A stretch of 64,000 nucleotides of DNA from Sphingomonas oleivorans (lineage in GTDB: Bacteria; Pseudomonadota; Alphaproteobacteria; Sphingomonadales; Sphingomonadaceae): positions 95,165 to 159,164 of the forward strand of contig NZ_NWBU01000010.1 in NCBI RefSeq assembly GCF_003050615.1, given 5' to 3'. A model generated the notes under the pieces. That model searched no databases. It saw only the letters and a program-made list of their open reading frames with translations, and was not told the origin of the DNA. How positions within the stretch are numbered: position 1 is the first letter of the stretch; each line of letters begins with the position of its first letter. Made by a program: the position numbers and the translations under genes. Shown piece by piece: positions 1 to 8,287 of this stretch.

Positions 1-432
1 GGCATTCAAGTGCCGCTCATCGAACGTATAGCCGGCGTGGCGGTCGGCGGTGAGCGCGAAAATCACCTCCCAGCCCTGGAAGCTGAGCTGCTCCGCCTGC
101 ATGTCGGCGAGCGGCCAGCTATCCCAGACCCAGACATCGGGATTGGTCTCAGGGAAGTCCGCAGGGATGTTCGGCATGGTGAGTTCCGGCGGCAGCGAAT
201 TCCCTCCCACCGGGGTCGGCCGGGATATGGCCTCGATCTGGCGGGCATCGGCCCGCGTCCATCGGGCGGTGAAGTTGGCGGCCGGATCGAAGGCCTGCTG
301 GGAATGCGGCGTCGGTGCCGGGACTTGCGCCTGGGCGGGTGTCGCGACGATGGCGAGAAGTGCGATGGAAGCCGCGCTGGTCAGCAGATGGGAATGCGCG
401 GCTCGGGTTGGTGGAGAGCGGCGATATAACAT
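1..432 (-). CDS. GH68 levansucrase, 3' part cut by window edge
   Basis: N-terminal 144 residues of a glycoside hydrolase family 68 enzyme, which splits sucrose and transfers fructose to build levan or fructo-oligosaccharides. A hydrophobic stretch ending in ATPAQAQ looks like a signal peptide. It is followed by FTARWTRADARQI, the VWDSWPL block whose Asp is the GH68 nucleophile, and GWEVIFALTADRHAGYTFDERH, all resembling the Zymomonas levansucrase family. The ATG at 432 has AGGAG about 8 bases upstream. The frame runs off the left edge, so the acid/base Glu is not visible. A levanase-like gene lies upstream on the same strand, which suggests a levan synthesis and reuse pair. Family call is firm; sucrase versus levan-forming specificity cannot be read. 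Confidence 0.88.
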   Translation of the reverse strand, partial: MLYRRSPPTRAAHSHLLTSAASIALLAIVATPAQAQVPAPTPHSQQAFDPAANFTARWTRADARQIEAISRPTPVGGNSLPPELTMPNIPADFPETNPDVWVWDSWPLADMQAEQLSFQGWEVIFALTADRHAGYTFDERHLNA

Positions 433-874
433 CCTTTGTCTCCTGGATAAGGTTTTTGTCTCCCAGATAAGATCTTGCCTTTCAGACAAGATCTGGCGTC
501 CTTATAGCGTCATTTACCCCCTATAAAATGAGGTGTGGTGATCCGTAAGTTTACGCGAAGCACGTACAGTGAATAATGCAAGTAAATGATGCAAACTCGC
601 ATGTGTTAATCGATTAATTGTGGCGGGATAGACTTTGGGCGATTTGCCGGATTGCCGGCATCGGTCGAATTGCGCGCATAGTTTGAAATCGCGCCCATTT
701 ATCGAGTCGCGGCTGTCATCCCGTACAGCTTGACGTTCGCGATATACTGAGCGCTCGCAACGCTGCCTGCCTGATCGGAGGGCATTGAGCGTAGAGAGAA
801 CCGGGCACGGTCTTGCCGTAGATCCCGCATGCGATGCGTTGGGTGGAGTCCCGCTTTCGTGCCAGCGTTTGGCG
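433..874. other. intergenic region with tandem and inverted repeats
   Basis: 442 bases between the levanase stop and the levansucrase start, more AT-rich than the surroundings. No convincing gene is seen. It holds the repeat block at 435-494 and a perfect 12-base palindrome TTAATCGATTAA at 606-617. It probably contains the levansucrase promoter and leader. No clear terminator hairpin follows the levanase. Confidence 0.5.
435..494. repeat. tandem degenerate repeats and hairpin in levansucrase leader
   Basis: A 17-base unit TTTGTCTCC-NN-GATAAG occurs at 435-451 and again at 455-471 (15 of 17 identical, 20 bases apart). A third partial copy shares CAGAYAAGATCT with the second (464-475 and 483-494). 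AGATCTTG (470-477) and CAAGATCT (487-494) form a perfect inverted repeat with a 9-base spacer. Two-turn spacing immediately before a start codon suggests an operator array or a structured leader; the first unit also carries the ribosome binding site on the minus strand. Confidence 0.5.
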
Positions 875-2506
875 CTACTGTTTCGAACCGTGCGGATCAG
901 CGAGGCGGGTGATCGTCATATCGATGAACGTCGCCTCGCCATTGTCGGCGAAGACCGAAACGCGATCGTCGTCGGGTGTCGGAAAGATAAGATCCGTGAT
1001 GGCGGTGCCGCTGCCCGTAAATACTTCCACCGAATTCCGGTCGACCACCACGGTAAGGTGCAGCTTCCCATTCTCCAGCGGTATATTGACGATGTGCTGC
1101 TTGCTGAACTTGTTCGAGAACTCGGTGTGGCCGGACCTCGAACGATCGAGCGTCAAGGTCCGGTTCGCGGTGTCGTAGAAGATCCGCGTGCCCGTCTCGC
1201 CATCGGCCGAGCCGCGCACGATGAGACCGGCACGCTGGGCCGAATGCGGGCTGATCGTCACGTCGATGTTCTGCACGATGCCGCGCGTGGCCGGAGCGAG
1301 TTCGCGGGTTGCCGACGATACTGTCAGAGCGTTCACATGCGTCGCCGCATGGCCGCGCACGAAGGACCTATATTGCGCGACCGGCGCGGATGTGAGCCGC
1401 GGCATTCCGTCAATGGTCTTCAGCGCGAGCAGGCGGGGCAGCGCCATGGCGCCCCGCCATGGCGAGGTCGGGATTTGCGCCGCATAGTCCCAGTTGCTCA
1501 TCCAGCCGATCGTGATCGCCTGGCCGTCCGGCGCATTGGCGAACGTGCTGGCCGCATAATAGTCGGCGCCATGGTCGAGCCACTGGTACGCGGCAGGATC
1601 CGAGCCGGCCGGCGCCACATGGTCCGGCGTGAACGTGCGGCCGTCGAAGTGGCCGACGAAATACATCACGCCGGAGCCGCCCGCGATCGACCATGGATTG
1701 ACACTGACGATCATCACCCACTTCTGCTTGCGGCTATCGCCGTCGAGTGGCAGCGGAAACAGATCCGGCATTTCCCAGAGCGCGCCTTGATGGGGGATGC
1801 CGGGCAGCGTGAAATCGCTGAGGAATTCCCAGTCGATCAGGTTGTGCGAGCGGTACATCTTCACGACGTGCGCGTCGGCGACGACGGTGGTCATCAGCCA
1901 GTGGCCGCCCGGTGCGTACCAGGATACTTTTGGGTCGCGAAAATGTTTCGATTCCGGGTTGAGGGTGAGCACCGGATTGCGCGCATATTGCCGCCATGTC
2001 CGGCCATCATCGGTGCTGTAGGCAAGCGACTGCGCCTGGGTGCCGGGCTCATGGCCGGAGCCGGCCTTGTACGCGCTCGTGTAAAGCGCGACGAGCGGCG
2101 CCGAACGCGCGTCGCCCAGTCCGGATGTGTTGTGCGCATCGACGACGATCGAGCCGGAAAATATCTCCTCGGCCGGGTTCACGCGCATCGCGACCGGCTG
2201 TTCCATCCAGTGGATCAGATCGCGGCTGGTGGCGTGTCCCCACGACATATCGCCCCACATATTGGCATTCGGGTTGAACTGGTAGAACAGATGGTACAGG
2301 CCTTGATGGTAGACCAGTCCGTTGGGGTCGTTCATCCAGTTGCGTTGCGGCGTGTAGTGAATCGCTGATCGCCACTGCGGTGTGCCTGGACCGCCTTCGC
2401 GCGGCGCTTCGGATGTCGGAGCACAAGCCGTTGTCAAAACGGCCAGCATTGCAATCATGCAAGCGGAAAAAATTCTGAAGATGCGCATTATTTCGTTGTA
2501 ACGCAT
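875..2506 (-). CDS. GH32 levanase / exo-fructanase lipoprotein
   Basis: About 543 residues of a glycoside hydrolase family 32 enzyme releasing fructose from levan, inulin or sucrose. A lipoprotein signal ends at LTTAC (Cys28), so it is probably anchored in the outer membrane or periplasm. The catalytic blocks are present: NWMNDPNG (nucleophile Asp60), FRDPK (Asp191) and WEMPDLF (acid/base Glu245). The last replaces the usual WECPDLF Cys with Met. A C-terminal beta-sandwich typical of the family follows. The alternative start Met7 at 2488 would still leave a full signal; neither start has a clear ribosome binding site. Its position upstream of a levansucrase on the same strand supports a fructan role. 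Confidence 0.9.
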   Translation of the reverse strand: MRYNEIMRIFRIFSACMIAMLAVLTTACAPTSEAPREGGPGTPQWRSAIHYTPQRNWMNDPNGLVYHQGLYHLFYQFNPNANMWGDMSWGHATSRDLIHWMEQPVAMRVNPAEEIFSGSIVVDAHNTSGLGDARSAPLVALYTSAYKAGSGHEPGTQAQSLAYSTDDGRTWRQYARNPVLTLNPESKHFRDPKVSWYAPGGHWLMTTVVADAHVVKMYRSHNLIDWEFLSDFTLPGIPHQGALWEMPDLFPLPLDGDSRKQKWVMIVSVNPWSIAGGSGVMYFVGHFDGRTFTPDHVAPAGSDPAAYQWLDHGADYYAASTFANAPDGQAITIGWMSNWDYAAQIPTSPWRGAMALPRLLALKTIDGMPRLTSAPVAQYRSFVRGHAATHVNALTVSSATRELAPATRGIVQNIDVTISPHSAQRAGLIVRGSADGETGTRIFYDTANRTLTLDRSRSGHTEFSNKFSKQHIVNIPLENGKLHLTVVVDRNSVEVFTGSGTAITDLIFPTPDDDRVSVFADNGEATFIDMTITRLADPHGSKQ

Positions 2507-3055
2507 GGGATAAGTTTTCGTTCAATATAGAGGTAGAAGTCGCGCTGGCGATCGCGTCGCAAGCGGTCATGCTGCATTATGGCTATTAGGCCACGTCGAT
2601 TGTCCGCTGTTGCACAGGGTGCGATAGTGCAATGCGTCGTAAATCGATTTGGTAGATATTTGCTGGATATCCGCTTCATGCAGAAGTCCAGAGCGATCCG
2701 ACTTCGGCGCGATGCTCAGGCAAGCTGGCTGCGTCCATATATGAGTTATTACGAAGCCGTCACAGCAACATGGCCGTTGCCCTCTGCGCTCGTGGCAACG
2801 CGCGGCGACGGCAGCGGGGCTCCCGCAAATGCGGCCGATCTCTCCATCGCCACGAAGTCTTTCACAAGACGCAATTTATCGCATGTCGTTCCGCGCCAGT
2901 CGCAGAATTGTAATCTACCCAATTTAACAATGACGAAGCCGCTAAGGGGGGATTGCAGTTCTATTTCGTTTCCGTGAAGGTCATGCCTGCGGACGAAGAC
3001 TGATGCCTGCCGCCAGCGGCGATCCCGATGGCAAGAACAGGTCTCGTCTCCGGAT
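2507..3055. promoter_or_regulatory. intergenic region with candidate operator
   Basis: 549 bases between the divergent levanase and regulator genes; I see no credible coding frame. It contains TTGCAC (2610-2615) and GTGCAA (2627-2632), a perfect inverted repeat with an 11-base spacer about 105 bases upstream of the levanase start. That placement would suit a transcription factor operator for the fructan gene. The stretch 2905-2960 is AT-rich for this genome and may carry the promoter of the regulator at 3056. Confidence 0.4.
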
Positions 3056-3775
3056 ATGCGCAATAAGATCTTGCTTGTAGAGCGTGACGCATCGATCCTC
3101 TCCTATCTCGCGCCCGATCTGGCGCGCGAGGGATTTGCGGTCGACATGGTGGATGACGGCCATGCCGCCTATGAGGCGGTCGCGACCGGCCGGCCGGCGG
3201 CCGTGGTGGTGGGTCGTATGTCCTCCTCGCTCGGGCGGCTCGATTTCTGCCGCGCGCTACGCATGCTGGTGCCGGGGCCGGAAATGGCGATCATCGTCGT
3301 CCTCGCGCGCGAGCTGGAGCTGCTGCGCATCGCCTGTATCGAGGAGGGGGCGGACGATTGCATCGTCGAGCCTTTTACCGCGCACGCGCTCGCGCTACGC
3401 ATCCGCACATTGCTGCGCCGCTACCATATGCCGAAGGAAGATGCCCGCTTGCGCTATGCCGGCCTGGAAATGGATGTGGACCAGATCAAGCTGTTCCACC
3501 AGGGCCGGATGGTCCCGCTCAGGCCGATGGTGTTCCAGCTGCTGCGCGTCTTCCTCGAACGGCCCGAGACGATCCTGTCGCGCGCCGACATCAGGGCGCA
3601 TGCCGGCTGGCCGGCGGGCGAGGGATCGGACAGGTCGATCGACTCGCATGTCCGCACGCTGCGCGCGGCACTGGCCGCGGCGGGCGCACGCGACCTGATC
3701 CGCACCGTCAGATCCTGGGGCTATGCGCTGTCGGTCGAGGAGATCGCGCCACCGGCCGCGGCGGTGGATGGCTGA
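3056..3775 (+). CDS. OmpR/PhoB-like regulator with degenerate receiver
   Basis: 239 residues: an N-terminal receiver-like domain (about 3-120) and a C-terminal winged-helix DNA-binding domain (about 130-228, with RSIDSHVRTLRAAL and IRTVRSWGYAL). The receiver has lost its chemistry. The phosphoacceptor Asp is Gly53 in VVVGRM, the conserved Thr is Leu83 in VVLARE, the conserved Lys is Glu105 in VEPF, and the acidic pair is disrupted (ERD). It should therefore act without phosphorylation. No histidine kinase is adjacent. The stop overlaps the start of the prepilin peptidase gene by 8 bases, so it is probably co-transcribed with it and may regulate the secretion locus. That role is inference. Confidence 0.88.
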   Translation: MRNKILLVERDASILSYLAPDLAREGFAVDMVDDGHAAYEAVATGRPAAVVVGRMSSSLGRLDFCRALRMLVPGPEMAIIVVLARELELLRIACIEEGADDCIVEPFTAHALALRIRTLLRRYHMPKEDARLRYAGLEMDVDQIKLFHQGRMVPLRPMVFQLLRVFLERPETILSRADIRAHAGWPAGEGSDRSIDSHVRTLRAALAAAGARDLIRTVRSWGYALSVEEIAPPAAAVDG

Positions 3776-4541
3776 TCCGCTGATCCTCGCCGCGCCCTGG
3801 CTGCGGGGCCTGATCGGGCTGCTGCTCGGCGCGATTGCGGGTTCGTTCCTGGCGACGATCGTCGTCCGCTGGCCCGCCGGCCGCTCGATCGCGCAGGGCC
3901 GCTCGCAATGCGACGGATGTGCGGCGCCGCTCAGGGCGCATGAGCTGGTGCCGCTTTTGAGCTATGTGATGCAGGCTGGGCGCTGCCGCCGCTGCGGCCG
4001 GCGGATCGACCGACGCCATCCTGCGATCGAGCTCGCATCCGGCCTGATCGGCGCGGCGGCACTGGTAGCGCTGCCGGGCTGGGCGGGGCTGGCGGGCGCG
4101 CTCTTCGGATGGGTGCTGCTCGCGCTCGCGGTGCTCGATTTCGAGCATCTGTGGCTGCCGGACAAGCTGACCTTGCCGCTGGTGGGGCTGGGGCTGGCGG
4201 CGGGGCTGGCGGGCGCGGAGCCGGCGCTGACGGAGCGCGTGATCGGTGCGGCGGGCGGCTTCCTGCTGCTGCGGTGGATCGCCGCCGGCTATCGGCTACT
4301 GCGCGGGCGGACGGGGCTGGGCGGGGGCGATCCCAAGCTGTTCGCCGCGATCGGCGCATGGCTCGGATGGCGGGCGCTGCCTTCGGTGCTGCTCGTGGCG
4401 AGCCTGATGGGAATTGCCGTCGTGCTGCTGCTCATGCTCCGCGGGCGCAAGGTGGAGGCGACATCGCGGCTGCCCTTCGGCCTGTTCCTCGCGCTCGCGG
4501 CCTGGCCGGTCTGGCTGCTGGAGCATGTCCGCCTGGATTGA
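3768..4541 (+). CDS. gspO: type IV prepilin peptidase (T2SS GspO)
   Basis: 257-residue inner-membrane aspartic protease that removes the leader from pseudopilins and methylates the new N-terminus. It shows the two zinc-type CxxC pairs (Cys48, Cys51, Cys73, Cys76) in the methyltransferase loop, and both catalytic aspartates: Asp124 in AVLDFEHLWLPD and Asp188 in LGGGDPK. Several hydrophobic segments surround them. The ATG at 3768 overlaps the preceding regulator gene; upstream in-frame codons encode an arginine-rich stretch unlike the family. The substrates are likely the pseudopilins GspG, H, I, J and K encoded nearby. It converges on gspD with a long hairpin between them. Confidence 0.93.
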   Translation: MADPLILAAPWLRGLIGLLLGAIAGSFLATIVVRWPAGRSIAQGRSQCDGCAAPLRAHELVPLLSYVMQAGRCRRCGRRIDRRHPAIELASGLIGAAALVALPGWAGLAGALFGWVLLALAVLDFEHLWLPDKLTLPLVGLGLAAGLAGAEPALTERVIGAAGGFLLLRWIAAGYRLLRGRTGLGGGDPKLFAAIGAWLGWRALPSVLLVASLMGIAVVLLLMLRGRKVEATSRLPFGLFLALAAWPVWLLEHVRLD

Positions 4542-4559
4542 ACCGCCGCGCTCGGGATG

Positions 4560-4582
4560 CACCCTTCGACAAGCTCAGGGTG
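4560..4582. repeat. sphingomonad-type dispersed inverted repeat
   Basis: CACCCT (4560-4565) and AGGGTG (4577-4582) flank TCGACAAGCTC. The core CCCTTCGACAAGCTCAGGG is familiar from intergenic regions of many sphingomonad genomes. It lies between the convergent gspO and gspD genes. I noticed only this copy in the window. Confidence 0.6.
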
Positions 4583-4619
4583 AGCGCGATTGGGGGAAAA
4601 CGCTTTGGCGGCGCTGCGG

Positions 4620-4652
4620 GCATGGGCGGGCGCCGACTGCGCCCGCCCATGC
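4620..4652. terminator. hairpin between convergent gspO and gspD
   Basis: A perfect 14-base stem, GCATGGGCGGGCGC (4620-4633) and its complement (4639-4652), closes a 5-base loop between two convergent genes. There is no U-tract on either side, so it may stall or protect transcripts from both directions rather than act as a classic intrinsic terminator. Confidence 0.55.
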
Positions 4653-4659
4653 CCCAGTC

Positions 4660-6693
4660 TCAATAGATGCCGGGCAGCTCCACCGTCAGGCGGGGGCCGG
4701 GGGGCTCGAGCAGCAGGGTGCTGCGCTTGCCAAGATCGGCCTCGTCGCTGCGCAGCCGGGCATATTTGCCCTGCGTCGCCGCGGCCGCGGCCGCGCGATC
4801 GCGCAGGATGGTCGGGCGCAGGAAGACGAACAGCGTGCGCTTGGTCTGGCTCTCGCGCCGGCTCTTGAAGAGCTCGCCCACCAGCGGGACATTGCCGAGC
4901 ACGGGGACCTGGCTCCTGGTGGTCGCGCGATCATCGGTGATGAGGCCGCCGAGCACGATCGTCTCGCCATTGTCCGCGAGTACGGTCGTCTGGATGCTGC
5001 GGCGGTTGGTGATGAGGTCCGCCGCGCCGGCGACGGTGGTGTTGACCAGCGAGGAGACTTCCTGCGCCACCTCCAGCCGCACCACATCGCCCTGATGCAC
5101 GCGCGGCACGACGCGCAGCGTGATGCCGACATCCTCGCGCTCGATCGTGGTGAAGGGATTGGTGGTATTGCCCTCGGTCGTGAAGCTGCCGGTGCGGAAG
5201 GGCACATTCTGGCCGACGACGATCTCGGCGGGCTCATTGTCGAGCGTCGTCAGGCTCGGCGTCGAAAGCAGGTTCGCCTTGGTCGACTGGCCGAGCGCCT
5301 GGACGAGGATGCTGAAATCATTCGTCACGCCGACATTGGCGGACAGCCCGTCCGGCAGCAGCGCGGCCGCAGCGGGCGCGCCGATCGCGGCGAGGATGTT
5401 GCGCAGCGGCAGGCCGAGATTGCTGAAGGAGGTAGCCGCGCCATCCGCCTGATCGAGCGCCGCGCCGCCGAGGCCGAGCTGGATGCCCAGCGCCTCCGCC
5501 TCGTCGCCGGTGATCTCGACGATTGCCGCCTCGATCATCACCTGCGGGCGGCGCACGTCGAGGTCGGCGATCAGCGGCTCGATCGCGGCGATTGCCGCCG
5601 GCGTACCGCGCACAACGATCGCGTTGAGCTCGGGCGCGGGCTGGACGGTGAGGTCGGGCGTCGAAAAGCCGTTCGCACCGCGATCGGCCGAAGCGGATGC
5701 GGCCGCGACGGCCGGGGCGGCGGCGGTCTCGGGCGCGCCCGCAGCCGCGAGCGCGCTAGCCTGCGCATTATCGGGGAGCGGGCGCTTGCCGAGCGTGGCG
5801 CGCCCGCCGGCCAGGCTGCGCGCGACCGGATTGGTGGCACCACCCGTCTCGCCCATGATCCCGCGAAGCACCTCCGTCACGGCTTCGGCATCACCATTGC
5901 TGAGGCGGAACATGCGCGTGATGGGCGTGGCGCCGCCGGGCTGGTCCAGCATGCGGGCGAGGCGGCGCGCCTCGGCGAGCATGGCGGGCTCGCCGCGGAC
6001 GAGGACGATATTGCTGCGCTCGTCCGCCACGACGCGCGCGCTGCCCGGTGCATTGCCCTCGCCCATCACGCCCTGGATCGCGGTCGCGACGTCGCGCGCA
6101 TTGGCATGGCGCAGGCTGATGCTGTCGAAGGCTGCCCCGCCGCCGCTGTCGAGCGACAAAGCGAGCCGCTCGATCCGCCGCACATTCTCGGCGAAATCGG
6201 TGACGACGATGGCATTGGGGCTGGGCATCGATTCGATATTGCCGAAGGAGGCGACCAGCGGGCGGAACATGCGCGCCGCCGCGTCCGCCGGCACATTGCG
6301 CAGCCGAATGAGGCGCGTGACCACGTCCTGGCCACCGAGGCGGCCGCCACCCGAGCCGGCATCGCGGATCGCCGATGCCTGGGGGATGATCCGCCAGGCG
6401 CGGCCGCTCTTGACCGCGGCGAAGCCATGGACGCGCAGCACCGACTGGAACAGATCCCATACGCCATCGACGCTGAGCGGCTCGGCGGAGGTGACGTTGA
6501 CCACGCCCTTCACCCCCGGATCGAGGATCAGCGTGCGCCCGGTGATGCGCGAAATCTGTTCGGCGACGTCGGCAATCTCCACCGCGCGCATATTGACCAC
6601 GACGTCGGCGACGGGCGCCTGGGCCTGGGCGGGTACGGCGAGGATGGTCGAAGCCATCAGGGCGAGGGTGCAGAAACGGGAGATGCGGCGCAC
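4660..6693 (-). CDS. gspD: T2SS outer-membrane secretin GspD
   Basis: 677 residues with a signal peptide ending VPAQAQA. The N0 domain (about 30-105, with NMRAVEIADVAEQISRITG) is followed by repeated N1-N3 ring domains. A long Gly/Ala-rich insertion sits in the N3 region, and the C-terminal secretin channel contains VPFRTGSF, EREDVGITLRVVPRV and VPVLGNVPLVGELF. It forms the outer-membrane gate of the T2SS. It is the last gene of the leftward gspG-H-I-C-D set; its start lies 9 bases after the gspC stop. No lipobox is visible, so a pilotin, if used, would be elsewhere. Confidence 0.95.
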   Translation of the reverse strand: MRRISRFCTLALMASTILAVPAQAQAPVADVVVNMRAVEIADVAEQISRITGRTLILDPGVKGVVNVTSAEPLSVDGVWDLFQSVLRVHGFAAVKSGRAWRIIPQASAIRDAGSGGGRLGGQDVVTRLIRLRNVPADAAARMFRPLVASFGNIESMPSPNAIVVTDFAENVRRIERLALSLDSGGGAAFDSISLRHANARDVATAIQGVMGEGNAPGSARVVADERSNIVLVRGEPAMLAEARRLARMLDQPGGATPITRMFRLSNGDAEAVTEVLRGIMGETGGATNPVARSLAGGRATLGKRPLPDNAQASALAAAGAPETAAAPAVAAASASADRGANGFSTPDLTVQPAPELNAIVVRGTPAAIAAIEPLIADLDVRRPQVMIEAAIVEITGDEAEALGIQLGLGGAALDQADGAATSFSNLGLPLRNILAAIGAPAAAALLPDGLSANVGVTNDFSILVQALGQSTKANLLSTPSLTTLDNEPAEIVVGQNVPFRTGSFTTEGNTTNPFTTIEREDVGITLRVVPRVHQGDVVRLEVAQEVSSLVNTTVAGAADLITNRRSIQTTVLADNGETIVLGGLITDDRATTRSQVPVLGNVPLVGELFKSRRESQTKRTLFVFLRPTILRDRAAAAAATQGKYARLRSDEADLGKRSTLLLEPPGPRLTVELPGIY

Positions 6694-6702
6694 TTTGGAT
6701 CC

Positions 6703-7461
6703 TCAGCGCAGCGAAAGGGACAGGGTGATGCGTTTGCCGTCGCGCAGCAGGTCGATCCGCGCGCTGCCGGCCAGCGCGGCGGCGACGAGAAGCTCCCTGT
6801 CGCGCGCGGCATTGCTCAGCAGCGTGCCATTGACCCGCTCGATCACGTCGCCGGGTTGCAGCCCGGCCTGACGCAGGGCGGGTGGAAGATCCTCGCCGAC
6901 GCGATAGCCCGGACTTTCGAGGGGCGGCCGGGAGGAAGGCGGCGGAGGCGGGCTTGCGGACGGCGGCGGCGGGGTGGGGGCGGTCGTAGCGGCAGCCGTA
7001 GCGGCGGCCGTCCTCGTTCCGCCCGAGGGCTTGGGGAGGGCGAGCAGCTCGCGCCGGCCGCCTATCGCCAATATGACATGATCGATCGCGATCGCCTCCA
7101 CCGTGGCACCGCCCGGCACGGCCTGGCCGACCCTATAGGCAATCGACGTGCCGCCGCCGCTGGGCGCGATCAGCGCGGTGGAGGCGCTGCGTGGTGCGGC
7201 GAGCAATATCCCGCGCAGCGCGAGCGGCAGGCTGGTCGGCTGTGCGGCGACCGAGGGCCGGCCGAAGGGGGCGAGCGCTATGATCGGCGCCGCATCGACC
7301 GGCGGGCGGGCGGGCGCGGCGGCGAGCGGGGCGGTTGCGTCCGATGCCGGGCTGGCGCCCGTCGTCAGCCGCCAGCTGAGCCCGGCAAGCGCCACGGCGA
7401 CGGAGGCGATCACCGCGCCCGTGAAGAGATTTGCGGCAAGCTCTGCCCGGCGCGGCGTCAT
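6703..7461 (-). CDS. gspC: T2SS inner-membrane GspC with PDZ domain
   Basis: 252-residue protein linking the inner-membrane platform to the secretin. A single N-terminal membrane segment (about 9-31) is followed by the homology region (about 80-155, with LRGILLAAP and YRVGQAVPGGATVEAI). A proline-rich linker of about 20 residues leads to a C-terminal PDZ-type domain (about 185-252, with GLQPGDVIERVNG). The start overlaps the gspI stop by 4 bases. The PDZ domain, rather than a coiled coil, is the type implicated in substrate recognition in this family. Confidence 0.9.
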   Translation of the reverse strand: MTPRRAELAANLFTGAVIASVAVALAGLSWRLTTGASPASDATAPLAAAPARPPVDAAPIIALAPFGRPSVAAQPTSLPLALRGILLAAPRSASTALIAPSGGGTSIAYRVGQAVPGGATVEAIAIDHVILAIGGRRELLALPKPSGGTRTAAATAAATTAPTPPPPSASPPPPPSSRPPLESPGYRVGEDLPPALRQAGLQPGDVIERVNGTLLSNAARDRELLVAAALAGSARIDLLRDGKRITLSLSLR

Positions 7462-7829
7462 GGCGTGGTGCTGCCGGCATCGACGAAGCCGTCGAGCGTA
7501 ACGACCGGGCTGGATTCACCAGGGAGGCTGACGGCGACGCTGACAGCGCCGAGATCGGGATCATCCGTGCCGCTGCGCGTGGCTACGACCTGCCATTTGC
7601 GGCCGAGCATCTCGACCTCGCCATTCTGTGCTGCCGCGCCGGGCAGGCCGAGCTCGACCAGCCGGTTCTCCGCCACCCACAAAGCGGCGGCGCGCCGTTC
7701 CAGTCCCCGGATCGAATCGATATGCGCCTCGGCCGCGCGCACCAGACCTACGGTCGCGATCGCCAGGATCAGCAGCGCGACGAGCGCCTCGACCAGCGAA
7801 AATCCCTCTTCCTGCGGCGCCCGGCTCAT
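7458..7829 (-). CDS. gspI: T2SS minor pseudopilin GspI
   Basis: 123 residues. A short leader ends EEG, cleaved before FSLVEALVALLILAIATVGLV. The Glu at mature position 5 and the hydrophobic helix are the class III pilin hallmark. The spacing VAENRLVEL in the globular part is typical of GspI. It overlaps gspH and gspC by 4 bases on either side. It should sit in the tip complex with GspJ and GspK, encoded about 7 kb away. Confidence 0.88.
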   Translation of the reverse strand: MSRAPQEEGFSLVEALVALLILAIATVGLVRAAEAHIDSIRGLERRAAALWVAENRLVELGLPGAAAQNGEVEMLGRKWQVVATRSGTDDPDLGAVSVAVSLPGESSPVVTLDGFVDAGSTTP

Positions 7830-8287
7830 GTCGCGGGCACCGGCGTGACGCTGACGTTCAGCCCGTCATAGGCGACCGTCCAGCTTTCTCTCGGGCCCTT
7901 CAGTCGGGCCGCAAAGGGCAGGCCAGCGCCATCGACGCCGATAGGAAGCGGCCCGCTCCGCTGGCCCATGTCGAGCGAGATTCCGGTGGGCAGCTGGTGC
8001 GGCGCGTAGCTTTCGCCCGAGCCGGGGCGCCAGCCGCGACCGTCCCAGGCAAGGAAGGCATAGCCCCTGGCATTCCAGGACAAAGCGATCGGCCGGTCGC
8101 TCACCATCACATCATCCGCCGCAAGCCGCAGCCGGGAGGCGAGTCGCTGCGCCTCGGCGGCGACGTTTGCTCCGCGTGACGCGGCGCCCATGCCGAGCAC
8201 CGTGGCGCTCGCCATAACGCCGATGATGGCCAGAACGACCAGCATCTCGACCAGCGTCATGCCGGTTTCGCCTCCCCTGGCAGGCAT
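7826..8287 (-). CDS. gspH: T2SS minor pseudopilin GspH
   Basis: 153 residues. Leader MPARGGETG is cleaved before MTLVEMLVVLAIIGVMASA, with Glu at mature position 5. The globular part has the GspH pattern of a long helix with RLASRLRLAADDVMVSDRPIALSW. The start ATG shares one base with the gspG stop (TGATG), so translation is probably coupled. It is expected to join the pseudopilus beneath the tip complex. Confidence 0.85.
   Translation of the reverse strand: MPARGGETGMTLVEMLVVLAIIGVMASATVLGMGAASRGANVAAEAQRLASRLRLAADDVMVSDRPIALSWNARGYAFLAWDGRGWRPGSGESYAPHQLPTGISLDMGQRSGPLPIGVDGAGLPFAARLKGPRESWTVAYDGLNVSVTPVPAT

Noticed and set aside
725-755. TTGACG followed by TATACT as a plus-strand promoter near 731-750
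   Set aside because: Only about 7 bases separate the two boxes, far from the 16-18 needed, and no plus-strand gene follows.
785-2368. Long plus-strand open frame of 527 codons opposite the levanase
   Set aside because: It is the antisense shadow of a gene with all GH32 motifs; its translation has no recognisable domain and is rich in Arg/His as expected of high-GC shadows.
2579-2977. 132-codon plus-strand frame in the levanase-regulator gap
   Set aside because: No ribosome binding site, no motif, and composition unlike neighbouring genes; left as intergenic.
4414-7848. Plus-strand open frame of more than 1100 codons across gspD, gspC and gspI
   Set aside because: High-GC antisense frame; the minus strand carries three well-defined T2SS genes with coupled starts.
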